From Agarophyton chilense (Eukaryota; Rhodophyta; Florideophyceae; Gracilariales; Gracilariaceae), in NCBI GenBank assembly GCA_030374765.1, contig JARGXX010000088.1:1054001-1118000 (forward strand): a stretch of DNA of 64,000 nt. Reading direction: 5' to 3'. The notes beneath the pieces are model-generated. The model did not search any database and was not told the DNA's origin. It saw nothing but the letters and a program-made list of their open reading frames with translations. The translations under genes and the position numbers were made by a program. This document shows, piece after piece, positions 1-9,754 of this stretch (its first letter is position 1; the number at the start of each line of letters is the position of its first letter).

Positions 1-860
1 CTTCATGAGTGGTAAAGGTTGTCAGCGCTCTCGCATCTTCGGTCAAAGGTATTTGCAAATATCCGGAGTTAGCGTCCAATGTGGTAAATACGACAGCTTG
101 GCCTAAGGAATCCAGACAGTCATCCATGCGTGATATCGGGTATGAGTCCATCTTGTTTACTGCGTTAAGCTTCGTGTAGTCGACACAAAACCTGACGGAG
201 CCGTCTTTCTTAGCCACGAGAACCAGGGGAGTTGCCCACTCGGATTGGTTCGGAGGAGCCGGATCTATGACGTGAGCTCTGCGCATCTTGTCCATCTGGT
301 CGGCGACAATTTCCCTACCCTTAAGGCCGGTATGGTATGGGTGCTGTAACTGTGGTCTAGCATCATCCTGAAGGTCAATGCGGTACGTAGTGGCTCTGAT
401 TTTTCCCAATCTACCTGACCTCATGGCCTGGTTTTTTCTGAGGAGATCAAGTACCTGGGGCCTGTAGGATTCGAATTCTGCGCCGATGGCGACCGTCCCC
501 TTCCAATATTCGACGTCCTTGTCGGGGGTTGTCGTCACAAGGTTATCCATTTGGGCCTCCACAATGACCACGGGCGTGGGTAGAGTGATGCCAATCACTG
601 TACCTTTAGGAAAACGTACGGCTTTATCTCTGAAGTTGCTGATTGTGACCAAAAAGGACCGGCTGGGGTGGATGTCCATTAATAACTCCATTGGCCATCA
701 AGGTAAGGTACTTCAGAACCGTTTTCTGGTGGTTCTGAATCGTTACGAAACCTAAAAACTGGGAATGGACCTGTACTGCGATTTGGGTCATCGACGGTAT
801 TGTTTTGGCCTTGGACAGGCAAACTTTATTGGACTTCGTGCTTTCGGAGACAACCGCTCG
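1..860 (-). pseudogene. gypsy pol fragment: linker and N-terminal half of reverse transcriptase
   Basis: Translation of the minus strand between about 480 and 1 gives the fingers/palm start of a gypsy RT, including WATPLVLVAKKDG, FCVDYTKLNAV, the SYPISRMDD block and FTTLDANSGY. These match the equivalent blocks of Gy2 and Gy3 in order. The catalytic YxDD box would lie beyond the window. Between 860 and 624 is the protease-RT linker with the shared LTLMANG block seen also in Gy2. The frame between 624 and 480 is interrupted. It belongs to the same element as the protease on the other side of the solo LTR. It is an RT of a somewhat different gypsy lineage from Gy2, judging by the residues around the conserved blocks. 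Confidence 0.85.
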
Positions 861-1525
861 TGTAGTATCCGCTCTAACGGAGAGAGCAGACACCTGCGAT
901 AGCGTTCGGACTGCCGATGAGTCGCTTGCGGCGAAGGAAAAGGGGAGGTAGAGCTACAACACCAGCGAGCTGGAAGTGGGGTGTAAGGCCACTACTCGCC
1001 AGCGAGGGTGAACAGTGCAACTGTAAAACGTTGATGGAACGTAGGTACGAGACGGCTCGAGAAGTGGTTGGGGGCTGACTATCTATTATAGCTCGTCCGG
1101 ATCTCCGGTTATGGAATCCTAAGCGAGGAACAGAATAGTCATGATGCCCATGTTGTCTCCTTTACTTGGAGTCAGCGCTCACCTTTGGTACAGTATATAC
1201 TGTGTGCCAGGGTGAGTGCTCAAATAAATATATAAATAATACCCAGTGGTCAGCCACTTAGCCAAACCACTGTATGGGTATGGTCCCTAATGGACTTACA
1301 TCTACAAAGGGTAGTAAAACCAGCCACGTGGATCGCCACTACATGCGCCGTTGCAAGCCACTCCACTCGTGATACCACGTGTTCCAACAATGTACCCTGC
1401 CTCCCGGCATCCTACGCGGTGTGTCGCTTCTTATCCTAGCACTGACCAGGCCACTCAGTAATGAGTTCCAAACGCGACTTTGCGACAAAGAAACCATCGG
1501 AACGCCGAAGTAGTAGAATACTACA
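861..1525 (-). repeat. solo LTR of the Gy3 family with perfect 5-bp TSD
   Basis: On the minus strand this 665-bp segment begins TGTAGTATTC and ends GGATACTACA, the same inverted termini as the Gy3 LTRs (45096-45713 and 54978-55595). Blocks in common include the pyrimidine/CTCTCTCC region near 870-900, the GTTGTCTCC block near 1150 and the CACGTG region near 1376. It is diverged from Gy3 by many substitutions and small indels. It is flanked on both sides by GCTCG (856-860 and 1526-1530), an exact 5-bp target-site duplication. There is no internal retroelement sequence, so it is the product of LTR-LTR recombination after insertion into Gy1. Confidence 0.93.
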
Positions 1526-1968
1526 GCTCGTTTGCGGTTAGCTTCTGGCCCTGGGGCGGAACCTGATATAGAGATGGAATGTGCGCGGTAGCACGCGACT
1601 TTCCGAAGCCCTAAATAAATGGCCTTAATGTATCGATCTATAAAGGATACCCCTAAGATTGCCTCACTGCCCAAGTTAAGATATACAAGGAACCACTTGC
1701 GAACTTTGAATTGTCCTACCTGAAGTGGTACTATCCCTTTAATGTCCATTGGTATAGATGATGCATCGGTATTCCTTGCGGTCTTCCTTGCCCGAAAGAT
1801 ATCTTGCGAACCCAGTGGGTGTAGCTTAGGATGGACCGAGTTGGGACCAGCGCCTGTGTCCAATACGGCCGTGGTCACTCGAGAGTTGTTGGAACGAAGT
1901 CCCACGGTTACTCCAACTTTGTAATTCTCTTTTCTGAGGATACAGACGGGGTCGTTACTGTGTTCCAT
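1526..1968 (-). pseudogene. gypsy aspartic protease domain of Gy1
   Basis: The reading frame from 1968 down to the solo LTR encodes a retroviral-type aspartic protease: the catalytic motif LDTGAGPN is present, followed about 70 residues later by the AILGVSFIDRY block that equals CLLGTNFNDRH in Gy2. It would cleave the Gag-Pol polyprotein. The coding sequence is cut at 1526 by a solo LTR. The frame on the far side (893 downwards) is in register once 670 bp (665-bp LTR plus one 5-bp duplication) are discounted, so protease and RT were one continuous pol frame before the insertion. Confidence 0.85.
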
Positions 1969-4322
1969 TTCTGGTTCAACACGAGTGGTTCATTCTGGGT
2001 GGTTTGTATTCGGAGGTGAAGAGCTCCTTGACTCATGACCATCCAATTTGTTGAAGCAGGGGCTTAAAGAGGGAGGATTTCCCTCGCCTCGTCCCTCTAA
2101 GAGTTTTCCGATGGGGTTTCCGTTTCTTCCTGAGGATAAGATTTCTCTTCGGGGTCTTCCGTAGGATCTACAATGGCGTGGACCTATGGGGATTCGATCG
2201 GAGTATCCGGAGGCGTGGCATAGTGTGCGCTTCCAGGGGTCCCTGTGGTTCGTCGCTGTGCCCTGTTAAACATTCCTTCGGATCTCCGCACCTGGTAATT
2301 CTCTTCCTTTAAGGCTAGGAGATTTTTTCTTGCGCCCTCAGTTAGATACGTCGTGCAGTCCAAAGTTAGGGCCATAGAAAGGCAGATGAAGCAAGCCCTT
2401 GGGGCGCAAACAAAAACGTCTTTACGGGGCGGAGAGGGAAAATAATTGGATGTGGGATGCCCAGTGGTCGCTGTAGTTCCCTGGGAGGTATATTATGAGG
2501 GTACAGACAGAGAAGCACTGAAATTGACCTCGCGGACATCTCCCGAGTTGGCGTACTGGAGTGATAAATTTATTTCCGATTCCGTGGAGCTAACCAAATG
2601 GGCTTGGTTGGGTTTACGAAATGGAGTTGCGTGTCGTCTGGATATGTCAGCGTTTCGCCTGGAAGTCCTGTAGGTTTTGCCATAACCTTCGGCATAAATA
2701 ACGAGCCGTCAGAAGGAGTATTGTGTGTTTTCCGTGTGGTAATTGCTGACACGTGGCCGAATGGCAGGGAGTAATCCCGTGATGCAGTGACGTTTAACTC
2801 GTCCTTAGGAGAACATGTTTCCATATTGGTAAGGCTTCTTCCACAGTTCGTCTGCGAAAGCTGATTCGGTCATTTTATAGATCTGCCTAAAAAAGATTAC
2901 TTCCTGGTGGGCACCCATTATAACGTCATTCGTGGCGTAAGTTTCCCAGACGTAATGAACAACCTGAGGGTATGACCTGAGGAGCTCACGGTCTTTAGCA
3001 TCCACGAGGTCCGTTGTGTCAGATATCTTCGAAACCACTCCGTCACGCGCCTGTCTTGTAAGGAAGAATTGGAAAAGGTACCGAGCGGCGCCCTCGTGGA
3101 CAAAGTTCTGATCGTAGGGCGTACGGAATAAACTGAGAAACCTGAGGACAGCAATGGCATCGGAACCCGAGAACTTGTCCGGAATGGGTAGTTGCATCCG
3201 TTTGGCTCATTTGGCGACTCTGCGAGCCACGGAACCAGAATATTTCGCGGACCTGTCGGCCAGCCGGTAATTCCGGTAGTCTAGAACCTTAAGGAAAAGT
3301 TCGTTTGTAGTTGTCCGTGGTCTGAGGCCTCGAACGGCAGCCTCATTCACTTCCAAGTCGGTCGTTTCGGTCGAGGCCGATTCGGAATAACTCGTGTCCA
3401 AATGGTCTCTTCTTTTACTCCATCTGTTCTTCTTACTCCTGCGCTTGCTTCTTTTCTTTCCAGCGGAATAGGGACCTGAGGGATCGACATCTCTATCAGA
3501 TCCGATGGAGCCTTGAGGTCGCTGAACCTCATATAATCCGTAGGGTAGGGCAAGTGGTCTCTCTTCTAGACGCCGAGCCTCTCTTCTGCTCCTAGATTGT
3601 CCTTCCATTGAATTTTCTTGATAGTGTTCCCGGCGAGGGGCGGGTAATACCGCCACTCCTGGGGGCTCGGTAGGGGGTTGCCATATGAAAGCCGGATGTT
3701 TGACTCGTGAAGTCATCTTTAGGACCGCGTTGCCTGACTGGCTGGTGACTGCTCCATGAACGGCCTGAATGAGAAAGACCATGATTGGCTCAGAATCCAT
3801 GACCTTGGCGACGAATCGCGTAACGAGGTGATCAGTATGGTCAGCGATCGCCGTAGCGAGTCGTATGTCCATAAAGTAATCCACATGGGTTAAGCAAAGC
3901 TCACGGAGACAGGGCCAGAGAAGGTCGGCAAGCCCTGCAGGCATGTTTTCTCTCATTCTTTTGGTCTGGTGTGTTTCTTCTTGAGGTGTCCTTGGCCTAG
4001 AGGTGGCCCTGGTGAGGCGTTCTAGTAAACGCGGAGCCACCGTGGGTTCTCGGCGAATCCATTCAGGGTGGTTCATGGGAGTCAGTACTCCTTGCAGCCG
4101 GCTTCTCGTGATCCTGTGGTCGCTAACATTATCAACCTGAGGTTCAGGCAAAATCGTCAGCGTTGCAGTGGCAGCTGTTTCTGCCGTGGGAGTCCTATGG
4201 TCTGGTCGGTTGGGTGTGTTTCCAGCGTCCAAAACGGCGGTTGCTTCTGTACTTCTGGTCCGTTGGGTAATTAAAACAAAGGTTAGAATATGGATAATTC
4301 TTCGTCCGAGTGCTCCGTTCAA
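1969..4322 (-). pseudogene. gag region of Gy1, broken
   Basis: A 371-codon open frame (4322-3207) gives an Arg/Ser-rich N-terminal Gag with a KKRSKRRSKK-type basic stretch. It is followed in another frame by the capsid-like block (3197-2805) containing KFSGSDAIAVLRFL and SYPQVVHYVWETYATN. These align with the Gy2 Gag blocks at about 35160-35480 (TFTGTDPIAVIEFL, SYKEVVNFLLETYATD). Further fragments lie at 2824-2570 and 2375-2184. A frameshift or stop near 3200 and others downstream break the gene. I could not find a clean CCHC zinc knuckle in the remaining 2180-1970 segment. Confidence 0.75.
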
Positions 4323-4334
4323 TTATTTTTAGAG

Positions 4335-4354
4335 GATTCCAAGTCGTGAGACGA
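4335..4354 (-). other. primer-binding-site-like sequence of Gy1
   Basis: Read on the minus strand this is GTCTCACGACTTGGAATC preceded by TC. It matches the sequence just inside the 5' LTR of Gy3 (GGTCTCCCGACTTAGAAAC at 45717-45735) and Gy2 (GGTCTTCCGACGTAGAAAG from 33987) at most positions and sits at the same place relative to gag. It is therefore probably the relic tRNA primer site. The priming tRNA was not identified. Confidence 0.55.
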
Positions 4355-4366
4355 AAATATGACTCT

Positions 4367-4802
4367 ATGACTGGTGGGTCGGCGTACGGGTCTCGACCGG
4401 TGGTAGCGTGGTGGTGCGGGTCCTAAGGTTCAATCTTCGACGGCGGCACTCTCAGAGTACTTGGTGCATTAGGCTGGCGTTTACTGCGTAATCCTACAGG
4501 TTGGAGCTACGGAAACGATGGCTTGAACACCAAACGGTGGAACTAATATACCAAAGGGGGTTATTTAGTATCCTAACGGTGCCTACCGTACTCTAAGGGA
4601 GAAGCGTTACTCAAGCCAAGTAAATAGTACTGGCGAGGCCCTGGGATCTCCCTGGCACTGTAATGCTAATCTACTACACTAATTAAAAAAAATGAATAGT
4701 CTGCATGAGTCCACCTCAAGTGGACTCGTCCACGTGTCGCCTGTGAGATATTTCAGTGCCCGGCGGCTTACAAAGCTCAACCGTTATCGTTGCTCCTTTA
4801 CA
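4367..4802 (+). repeat. tRNA-like SINE-type repeat, copy 1
   Basis: This 436-bp unit is about 90% identical to 6247-6683, in the same orientation. It starts ATGACTGGTGGG and ends TCCTTTACA. The tRNA-like head is degraded: the B-box position reads GGTTCAATC. It sits exactly at the junction of Gy1 and the copia relic. No target duplication is visible. An alternative reading is an LTR of another element, because the unit can be framed as TG...CA. Confidence 0.65.
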
Positions 4803-5559
4803 TCTAGGAACATTGCATGCTGATGTGGTCAGCAAAATAAAGCCTCTTGGAAAAGGAAACTATTACTATTTCTGTACAATTATCGATGAGTACAGCAGAT
4901 TTGTGAGTGCTTTACCCCTCACAAGAAAGAATGAAGCCTAAAATGCAGGGCAGAATTTTATGGCTTGGCTGGAACGCCGAGCAGAATGGAAGGTCGAAAC
5001 GATTCAAACGAACGGTGGAAAGGAATTCAACCCCGTACGAAGTAAGATGAAACAGCTTGGGATCGCTCTGTACACTACAACCCCGTACATTCCGGCATCA
5101 AATGGAATGGTGGAACGAATGCAGGGAGTTCTTGTGTCACTTGTTCGCGCTTGTCTCTCACAAGCAAACCTCTTAGTGAGCTACTGGCCAGACGCCTTGA
5201 AGCATGCTGTAGACTCAAAAATTATTGTCTATCACAGCACAACCAAGCATTCACCTTAGATGGACTTGCGGTGCTCTGTGTCACCTTATGCCAAACACAT
5301 GCGTCCACTCGGATGCAGTGGGTCTGTCGAAGTTCCTAAGAAGCATAAGAAGAAAATGGGAGCACAATTGCAGAAAGGAATCCATCTTGGACACATAGTT
5401 GGTGGTATGTTTAAAGTGCTGACCTCCAGTAAAACTGTCAACATGAAGTATGTCAGATTCCATGAGACCTCCTTCCCAGTGGCAAAATGGATCAATGAAG
5501 ATATTGATTCGGATCCCAATGTAGACGATGGAGCAAAAACTCTCATCATAGTAGACTAA
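4803..5559 (+). pseudogene. copia integrase core and C-terminal part
   Basis: The integrase catalytic core is recognisable: LHADVV followed by FCTIIDEYSRFVSALPL (about 4813-4920), then QTNGGKEF (the second Asp replaced by Asn) and GMVERMQGVL with the Glu. The C-terminal part has the GCSG...HLGHIVGGMFKV block typical of copia (usually GYS...GYR). Stops at 4939-4941 and 5257-5259 break the frame. The mutated DDE Asp (QTNG instead of QTDNG) would abolish strand transfer in itself. Confidence 0.82.
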
Positions 5560-5613
5560 TCTGATGACGAAGGCTCGATTGCCTCTACTGAGAAACGCAA
5601 CAACGAAGCTACT

Positions 5614-7840
5614 GTGAGCAATATTCCTGCAGATCGGATTGAATATGGCTCTGCAGAGACCGACAACCACATTTCTCTGCCACACTACCCGGAAAAGCCA
5701 TCAAATCTTGGTGGAAACAGGTATGCGAGTGATGAAGAGGATATAGCGGGCAGCACTGCCGTTGGTTCTCAAACTACCCCAGGTCACCGCTACAACCTCA
5801 GGTCCAGAGCGAAAGCATCGATAGCAGTACCTGATGTTATAAGTACATCAGATGAACTCACTGTATCACAGGCAATTCTCTCAAAGGAATGGGGCCATGG
5901 GAAGACTGCAGTAGAGGAGGGATTCTTCACAGTAAAGGAAGCGGGTACGTATACGATCACGAAGAATTGTCCCTGTAGGCTACTGCTAACTGAAATAATT
6001 CTTCGTCTGAAGAGAGATGAGCACGGAGTACCGCAGAGATTCAAGGCAAGACTGGTTGCAAGGGGAAATTTACAGAGACTGAGGATTGATGAGGCCAAGA
6101 ACTGTTATGCTCCCGTGGATGGATTTGAAGTATTACGAGTTGGACTAAGCCTCGGAGCATCCCTAGGTTGAGACCGAGAGCATATTGACGTCAAAGGAGC
6201 ATTTTTGTAAGCTCCTCTGCCATCTATACAGGGAATTTGTAACGCAATGACTGGTGGGTCAGCGTACGGGTCTCGACCGGTGGTAGCGTGGTAGAGCGGG
6301 TCCTAAGGTTCGAATCCTTGACGGCGGAAATCCCAGAGTACTTGGTGCAATGGGCTAGCGTTTACTGCGTAGTCCTACAGGTTGGAGCTACGGAAACGAT
6401 GGCTTGAACACCAAACGGTGGAACTAATATACCAAAGGGGGTTATTTAGTATCCTAACGGTGCCTACCGTACTCTAAGGGAGAAGCGTCACACAAGCCAA
6501 GTAAATAGTACTGGCGAGGCCCTGGGATCTCCCTGGCACTGTAATGCTAATCTATTACACTAATTAAAATAAACTAATAATCTACATAAGTCCATCGGAG
6601 GTCGACCCGTCCACATGTCATCTGCAAGATCCTTCAGGGCCCGGCGGCTTACAGGGCTCAACCGTTATCACCGTTCCTTCACAGAATCTTGACGCCACCG
6701 GAGACGTTGCCTAACTGAACAAATCACTCTATGGCTCAAGAGAGGCCCAAAAAACTTTGGTAAAGGACATTCTCTTCGTTTGCGAAAAGCATTGGATTTC
6801 ATACAGAATCATTCAGTGATTGCGTGTTCCTACAGATGCTTGAAGGCAGGAATGGGATTATTCTGTCATATGTAGATGACATCGTCATATTTGGCGAAAC
6901 AGAAGATATCAGGGGCACGAAGAACGCAATTATGAACCAATATGAAGTCGAGGACCTGGGTAAGAGCACGTTGTTTTTAGGGGTACAGATCCGCGAAAAT
7001 GAGGATGAATTGGTGCTGTCTCAACATTGTTTGATCCAGGGAATTCTAGCAGAGACGAACATGACTTCTTCAAAGCCGATGGAAACCTGCTTACCTGTGT
7101 CAAACTCACTGTATGAGCCGTTACAAAATCTCACTACTGAACATATATCAGAAATGGCAAGTGCTCCCTACCGTGAACTACTTGGAAAACTTTTCGTTTT
7201 ATCTACCCGAACCCGTCCTAACATCAGTGCAGCTGTGTCAATGCTTGCAAACTACGCGTCAAAGCCATCCTTGGTATACTGGAAACGATGAAGCATTAAA
7301 TAAGATATCTCAAAGGTACAGACAGATACGGGCTATCGATTACAAAGAAGAATTCTGTACATATGACTGACTGGTCGGTCGCTGACTGGAGTAGAGAGAA
7401 AAACAGTCGTCGATCTCGAAGTGGATTTGTAAATAACTTTTCTGATAGTCCAGTAATGTGAGTTTCGAAACTAAAACCATCTGTTGCGTTGTATACTTGT
7501 GAAGCGGAATTCTACGCCCTCTCTGAGTGCGTCCACAATGTACTATGGATGCAGCAGCTACTCCGAGATTTGAACATCAAAGTTGCCATTCCTACAGCAT
7601 TTTTGCAGGATAACTTGGGAACTATCACATGGACAAAAGATGTTCAAGGGATTCGAAACGTAAAGCATATTGGTCTACGCTACAATTTTGTGAAGGAAGC
7701 AGTTCTCAATAACATCATTTCTGTATAATACGCACCACGAGAACAGAATGTTGCAGACCCCTTTACCAAAATTCTCAGTGCTGGCATCCTGGCCAAATAT
7801 CAAATATTACTGAAAGTTCTTCCCTTTTCTTCTCGAGGGA
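5614..7840 (+). pseudogene. copia reverse transcriptase and RNase H, split by a repeat
   Basis: The linker contains the copia RYNLRSRAKA box (about 5790-5820), followed by the RT start FKARLVARGNLQR (about 6040-6080) and HIDVKGAFL near 6182. The RT is then cut by the repeat at 6247-6683 and resumes with KSLYGS (about 6726). The YVDD catalytic box is intact within LSYVDDIVIFG (about 6867-6900), followed by DLGKSTLFLGVQI. RNase H ends in TCEAEFYALSE, the DN pair, KHIGLRYNFV and VADPFTKIL (to about 7780). Several in-frame stops occur, some explicable by C-to-T changes. Confidence 0.88.
6247..6683 (+). repeat. tRNA-like SINE-type repeat, copy 2, inserted in copia RT
   Basis: The 437-bp copy starts ATGACTGGTGGG and ends TTCCTTCACA. 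Its head contains a perfect RNA polymerase III B box, GGTTCGAATCC (6307-6317), inside a T-arm-like stem (AAGG TTCGAAT CCTT). An A-box-like TGGTAGCGTGG lies at 6281-6291. The flanks GAATTTGTAACGC (6233-6245) and GAATCTTGACGC (6684-6695) look like a diverged 12-13 bp target duplication, longer than the 5 bp left by LTR elements. Together these favour a tRNA-derived SINE. The 3' end has no obvious LINE-derived or A-rich tail, so the mobilising partner is unknown. Confidence 0.65.
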
Positions 7841-7843
7841 GCG
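7835..7843 (+). other. polypurine tract of the copia relic
   Basis: GAGGGAGCG immediately precedes a TGTCGAAATAG LTR start, as expected for the plus-strand primer of a retrotransposon. It follows directly on the end of the RNase H reading frame. Confidence 0.55.
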
Positions 7844-8152
7844 TGTCGAAATAGATGAAGAATGGTGCGAGAAGGCAGAGTTCAGGTGGAATTATTTATT
7901 TAGTGTTTTATGCACATGCGTGGTCCAATTTGGAATCACTTACAGAAAGCAAGGCGAGTGCCGCACAGAGGAGGACTTCCGAAGCGTCACAATGCCGTGG
8001 CTTCTCACAGATGTACGCGAAGCGGATATACGTAGTAGTCATTGATATTTACATCAAAACCACACTATGAATATCTATAAAAGCGAGCGCCCAGGCGGTA
8101 GAAGTCAATGACCAAAAAAAGGGCCAGCCTCGACGCTCAACAACTGCCTACA
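7844..8152 (+). repeat. copia 3' LTR, probably truncated
   Basis: The sequence begins TGTCGAAATA, a common start for copia LTRs (TGTTGAAA-like). It carries a TATA box, CTATAAAAG, at about 8075-8083. The right boundary is uncertain: CTCAACA near 8142 or CTGCCTACA at 8152 would both give TG...CA. A Tc1-like element begins about 40 bp further on. No 5' LTR partner is present in the window to fix the length. Confidence 0.5.
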
Positions 8153-8193
8153 ATTTTACTGAAATCCAAAAACAACTGAAGAGTTCTGCCTTA

Positions 8194-8854
8194 TAAAGTC
8201 TGTTTCAAAATCATATCACTCGCGCAAATTTTTCAAAAATCGACGTTTTGGCTACAGTAAAAACTAACCAGTGTGAAAAAATTTTAATGCAAAAATAATG
8301 TTTCAAAAACAGAACCTTAATTGCATCATTTTTATTCTAACGCGAGTTCAGTAGTTTATTTTTGCTCCTTAAGCCTGTATAACACTTACAAAACGCTTCG
8401 GCATTGATTTTATAGAAGTATTGATAGCATTACTGTCAATATTTTCCCAGCAATATTTGATACAATTTTTTAAATCAAAAACTTTATCAAACTGCCTTCC
8501 GTGCCCAGAAAGCATGCAGGCCAACATTCTTCAATTGTTTTCGATAGGGTTGAGGTCTTGAGAGCGCGCAGGCCATTTCATAACAGACATATTTAAACTA
8601 CTAAACCACTGTTTCATAGAATTAGACTTATGCACAGGTGCATTGTCTTGTTGAAAAACGAATTCCTCTCCCGGCATACAGTATGCAAAAGGTAGAATAT
8701 ATTTTTCTAGATCCTCAGAATACTTTCCAGAGTTCGTAGTAGTTTCAACAAAAGCAATATCAGTTGCTCCTTTCGTCGAAATTCCAGCCCAACCCATTAC
8801 TTATGCCCCTCCTGAATGCCTAGTCACAAATTCCTTCTTTTCTTTTCGTAGATC
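8194..8854 (-). mobile_element. Tc1/mariner-like transposon, truncated copy
   Basis: The left end (AAAGTCTGTTTCAAAATCATAT) matches the terminus of the longer copy at 60974. The sequence runs in parallel with that copy for about 660 bp and stops abruptly at 8854 in the shared TTTCTTTTCGTAGATC block, where an LTR-like repeat starts at 8855. Both copies are in the same orientation with transposase on the minus strand. Confidence 0.85.
8531..8797 (-). pseudogene. Tc1/mariner transposase C-terminal fragment
   Basis: An 88-codon frame holds the second half of a DDE transposase: FQQDNAPVHKS (second catalytic Asp) and WPARSQDLNPIEN (third acidic residue, here Glu of the DD34E class). A WAGISTKGATDIAF-like block precedes them. 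The HTH half and the first Asp are missing. It ends at the copy's left arm and is not functional. Confidence 0.88.
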
Positions 8855-9543
8855 TGTAGAGCAATCCCAGATGGGTAAATACCTCTCGGGTGTTCGAGTC
8901 CCGCTCTCGTGAAGAGGGGTAACTCAGCGAACGAGCCTTCGTGCCACCGATGCGTGGGTGTCACACCACGGTAGTTCAGGCAATACCTACGAAGGTGATG
9001 AACCCAGGAAAAGGGGAATAATCAAAAGGGGACCCAAGGACAAGGATATTTCGCGGACAACGGCAAAGTGTAGGGCGAAAAAGTAGGGCGAAATAGAACG
9101 CACGACCAAGCGTACAGACCTATGAAAGGGGTATCCACAATGGATAAGCGAAATAAAGACGTGTAAAATCAACCCTGTACAGGGGCGGTGTACTGACCTA
9201 AACACAGGAAAACCAACAAAAGAAAGAAACACACCAATATCGATGGTACAGTGACGCCTGAGCTTCCCGAGGGGATTGATTAGCCAAACCGGTCGCGGTT
9301 CCTCCCATTAAGAGATTGAGACTCGCGTAGGCAACATAATCTAGAGCCAAGCACTCTGAGGCCATCTACTTGGTGGTAGCGATGGCGGTGAAGCCATCGC
9401 TTAAGTGTATTCTAGACAATGAACTACACGTGTACACTATAGTAGTGCAAACCAATCCTGGTCCATACACGTATCATGCGTGTAATCCCAGCCCTGCACG
9501 TCCATCCGTCCACTACGGTACTACTGTGGAGACTTAACTAACA
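8855..9543. repeat. hairpin-rich LTR-like repeat (family H), copy 1
   Basis: The 689-bp segment starts TGTAGAGCAATCCC, like the repeat at 59164 (TGTAGGACAATGCC), and ends ACTTAACTAACA, comparable to GTCCGTCTAACA at 59831. Perfect small hairpins include TATCCA-CAA-TGGATA (9132-9146) and GCGATGGC-GGTGAA-GCCATCGC (9379-9400). It truncates the Tc1 copy on its left. The orientation is ambiguous because both ends read TGTTAG/TGTAGA. It lies 211 bp upstream of the first codon of the unknown gene at 9755. Confidence 0.5.
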
Positions 9544-9754
9544 TACCTTCTAAGGTGTCTCAAATACTGAAAACTAATACTGCTCATAAAATCACCAACG
9601 TGGTCCCCGATACATCGGACCCCACATGAATGGTGCCTCGACCGGTTATACGAGCACGCGTTGCTCTATATCTCCCCCTTCTTAAAGTTGGAGCACGGGG
9701 GAAAAATCGCAATCCGAAGCGACGTACGAACAACGTAAAAACAGTCCTTCCATC

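Larger units (their letters stand above)
1..4366 (-). mobile_element. Ty3/gypsy LTR retrotransposon Gy1, partial and broken
   Basis: Reading on the minus strand from the right there is gag (4322 to about 1969), an aspartic protease (from 1968), a linker, and reverse transcriptase that runs off the left window edge. The order gag-protease-RT is that of retroelements in general; the RT signature (FCVDY at about 160-180) and close gag and linker similarity to Gy2 (33347-42329) place it in Ty3/gypsy. A primer-binding-like site lies at 4335-4354, but the expected 5' LTR to its right is missing: a tRNA-like repeat begins at 4367. The body carries stops and a solo LTR insertion, so it cannot be autonomous. 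Integrase, RNase H and 3' LTR, if present, lie outside the window. Confidence 0.9.
4803..8152 (+). mobile_element. Ty1/copia LTR retrotransposon relic
   Basis: The domain order on the plus strand is integrase core, then RT, then RNase H, then a polypurine tract and the start of a 3' LTR. Integrase before RT is diagnostic of copia. Gag, protease, the integrase zinc finger and the 5' LTR are missing on the left, where a tRNA-like repeat begins. A second copy of that repeat (6247-6683) is inserted in the RT. Multiple stops and frameshifts make it non-functional. Confidence 0.9.

Noticed and set aside
4367-6683. The two 436-bp repeats as LTRs of one short element enclosing the copia integrase
   Set aside because: The copia RT continues on the far side of the second copy with little loss, so the second copy is an insertion; the B box and longer flanking repeats favour a SINE-type unit.
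8860-8925. Possible tRNA gene (GTTCGAGTCCCGC)
   Set aside because: The T-arm-like piece has two extra bases and no acceptor or anticodon stem can be paired with it.
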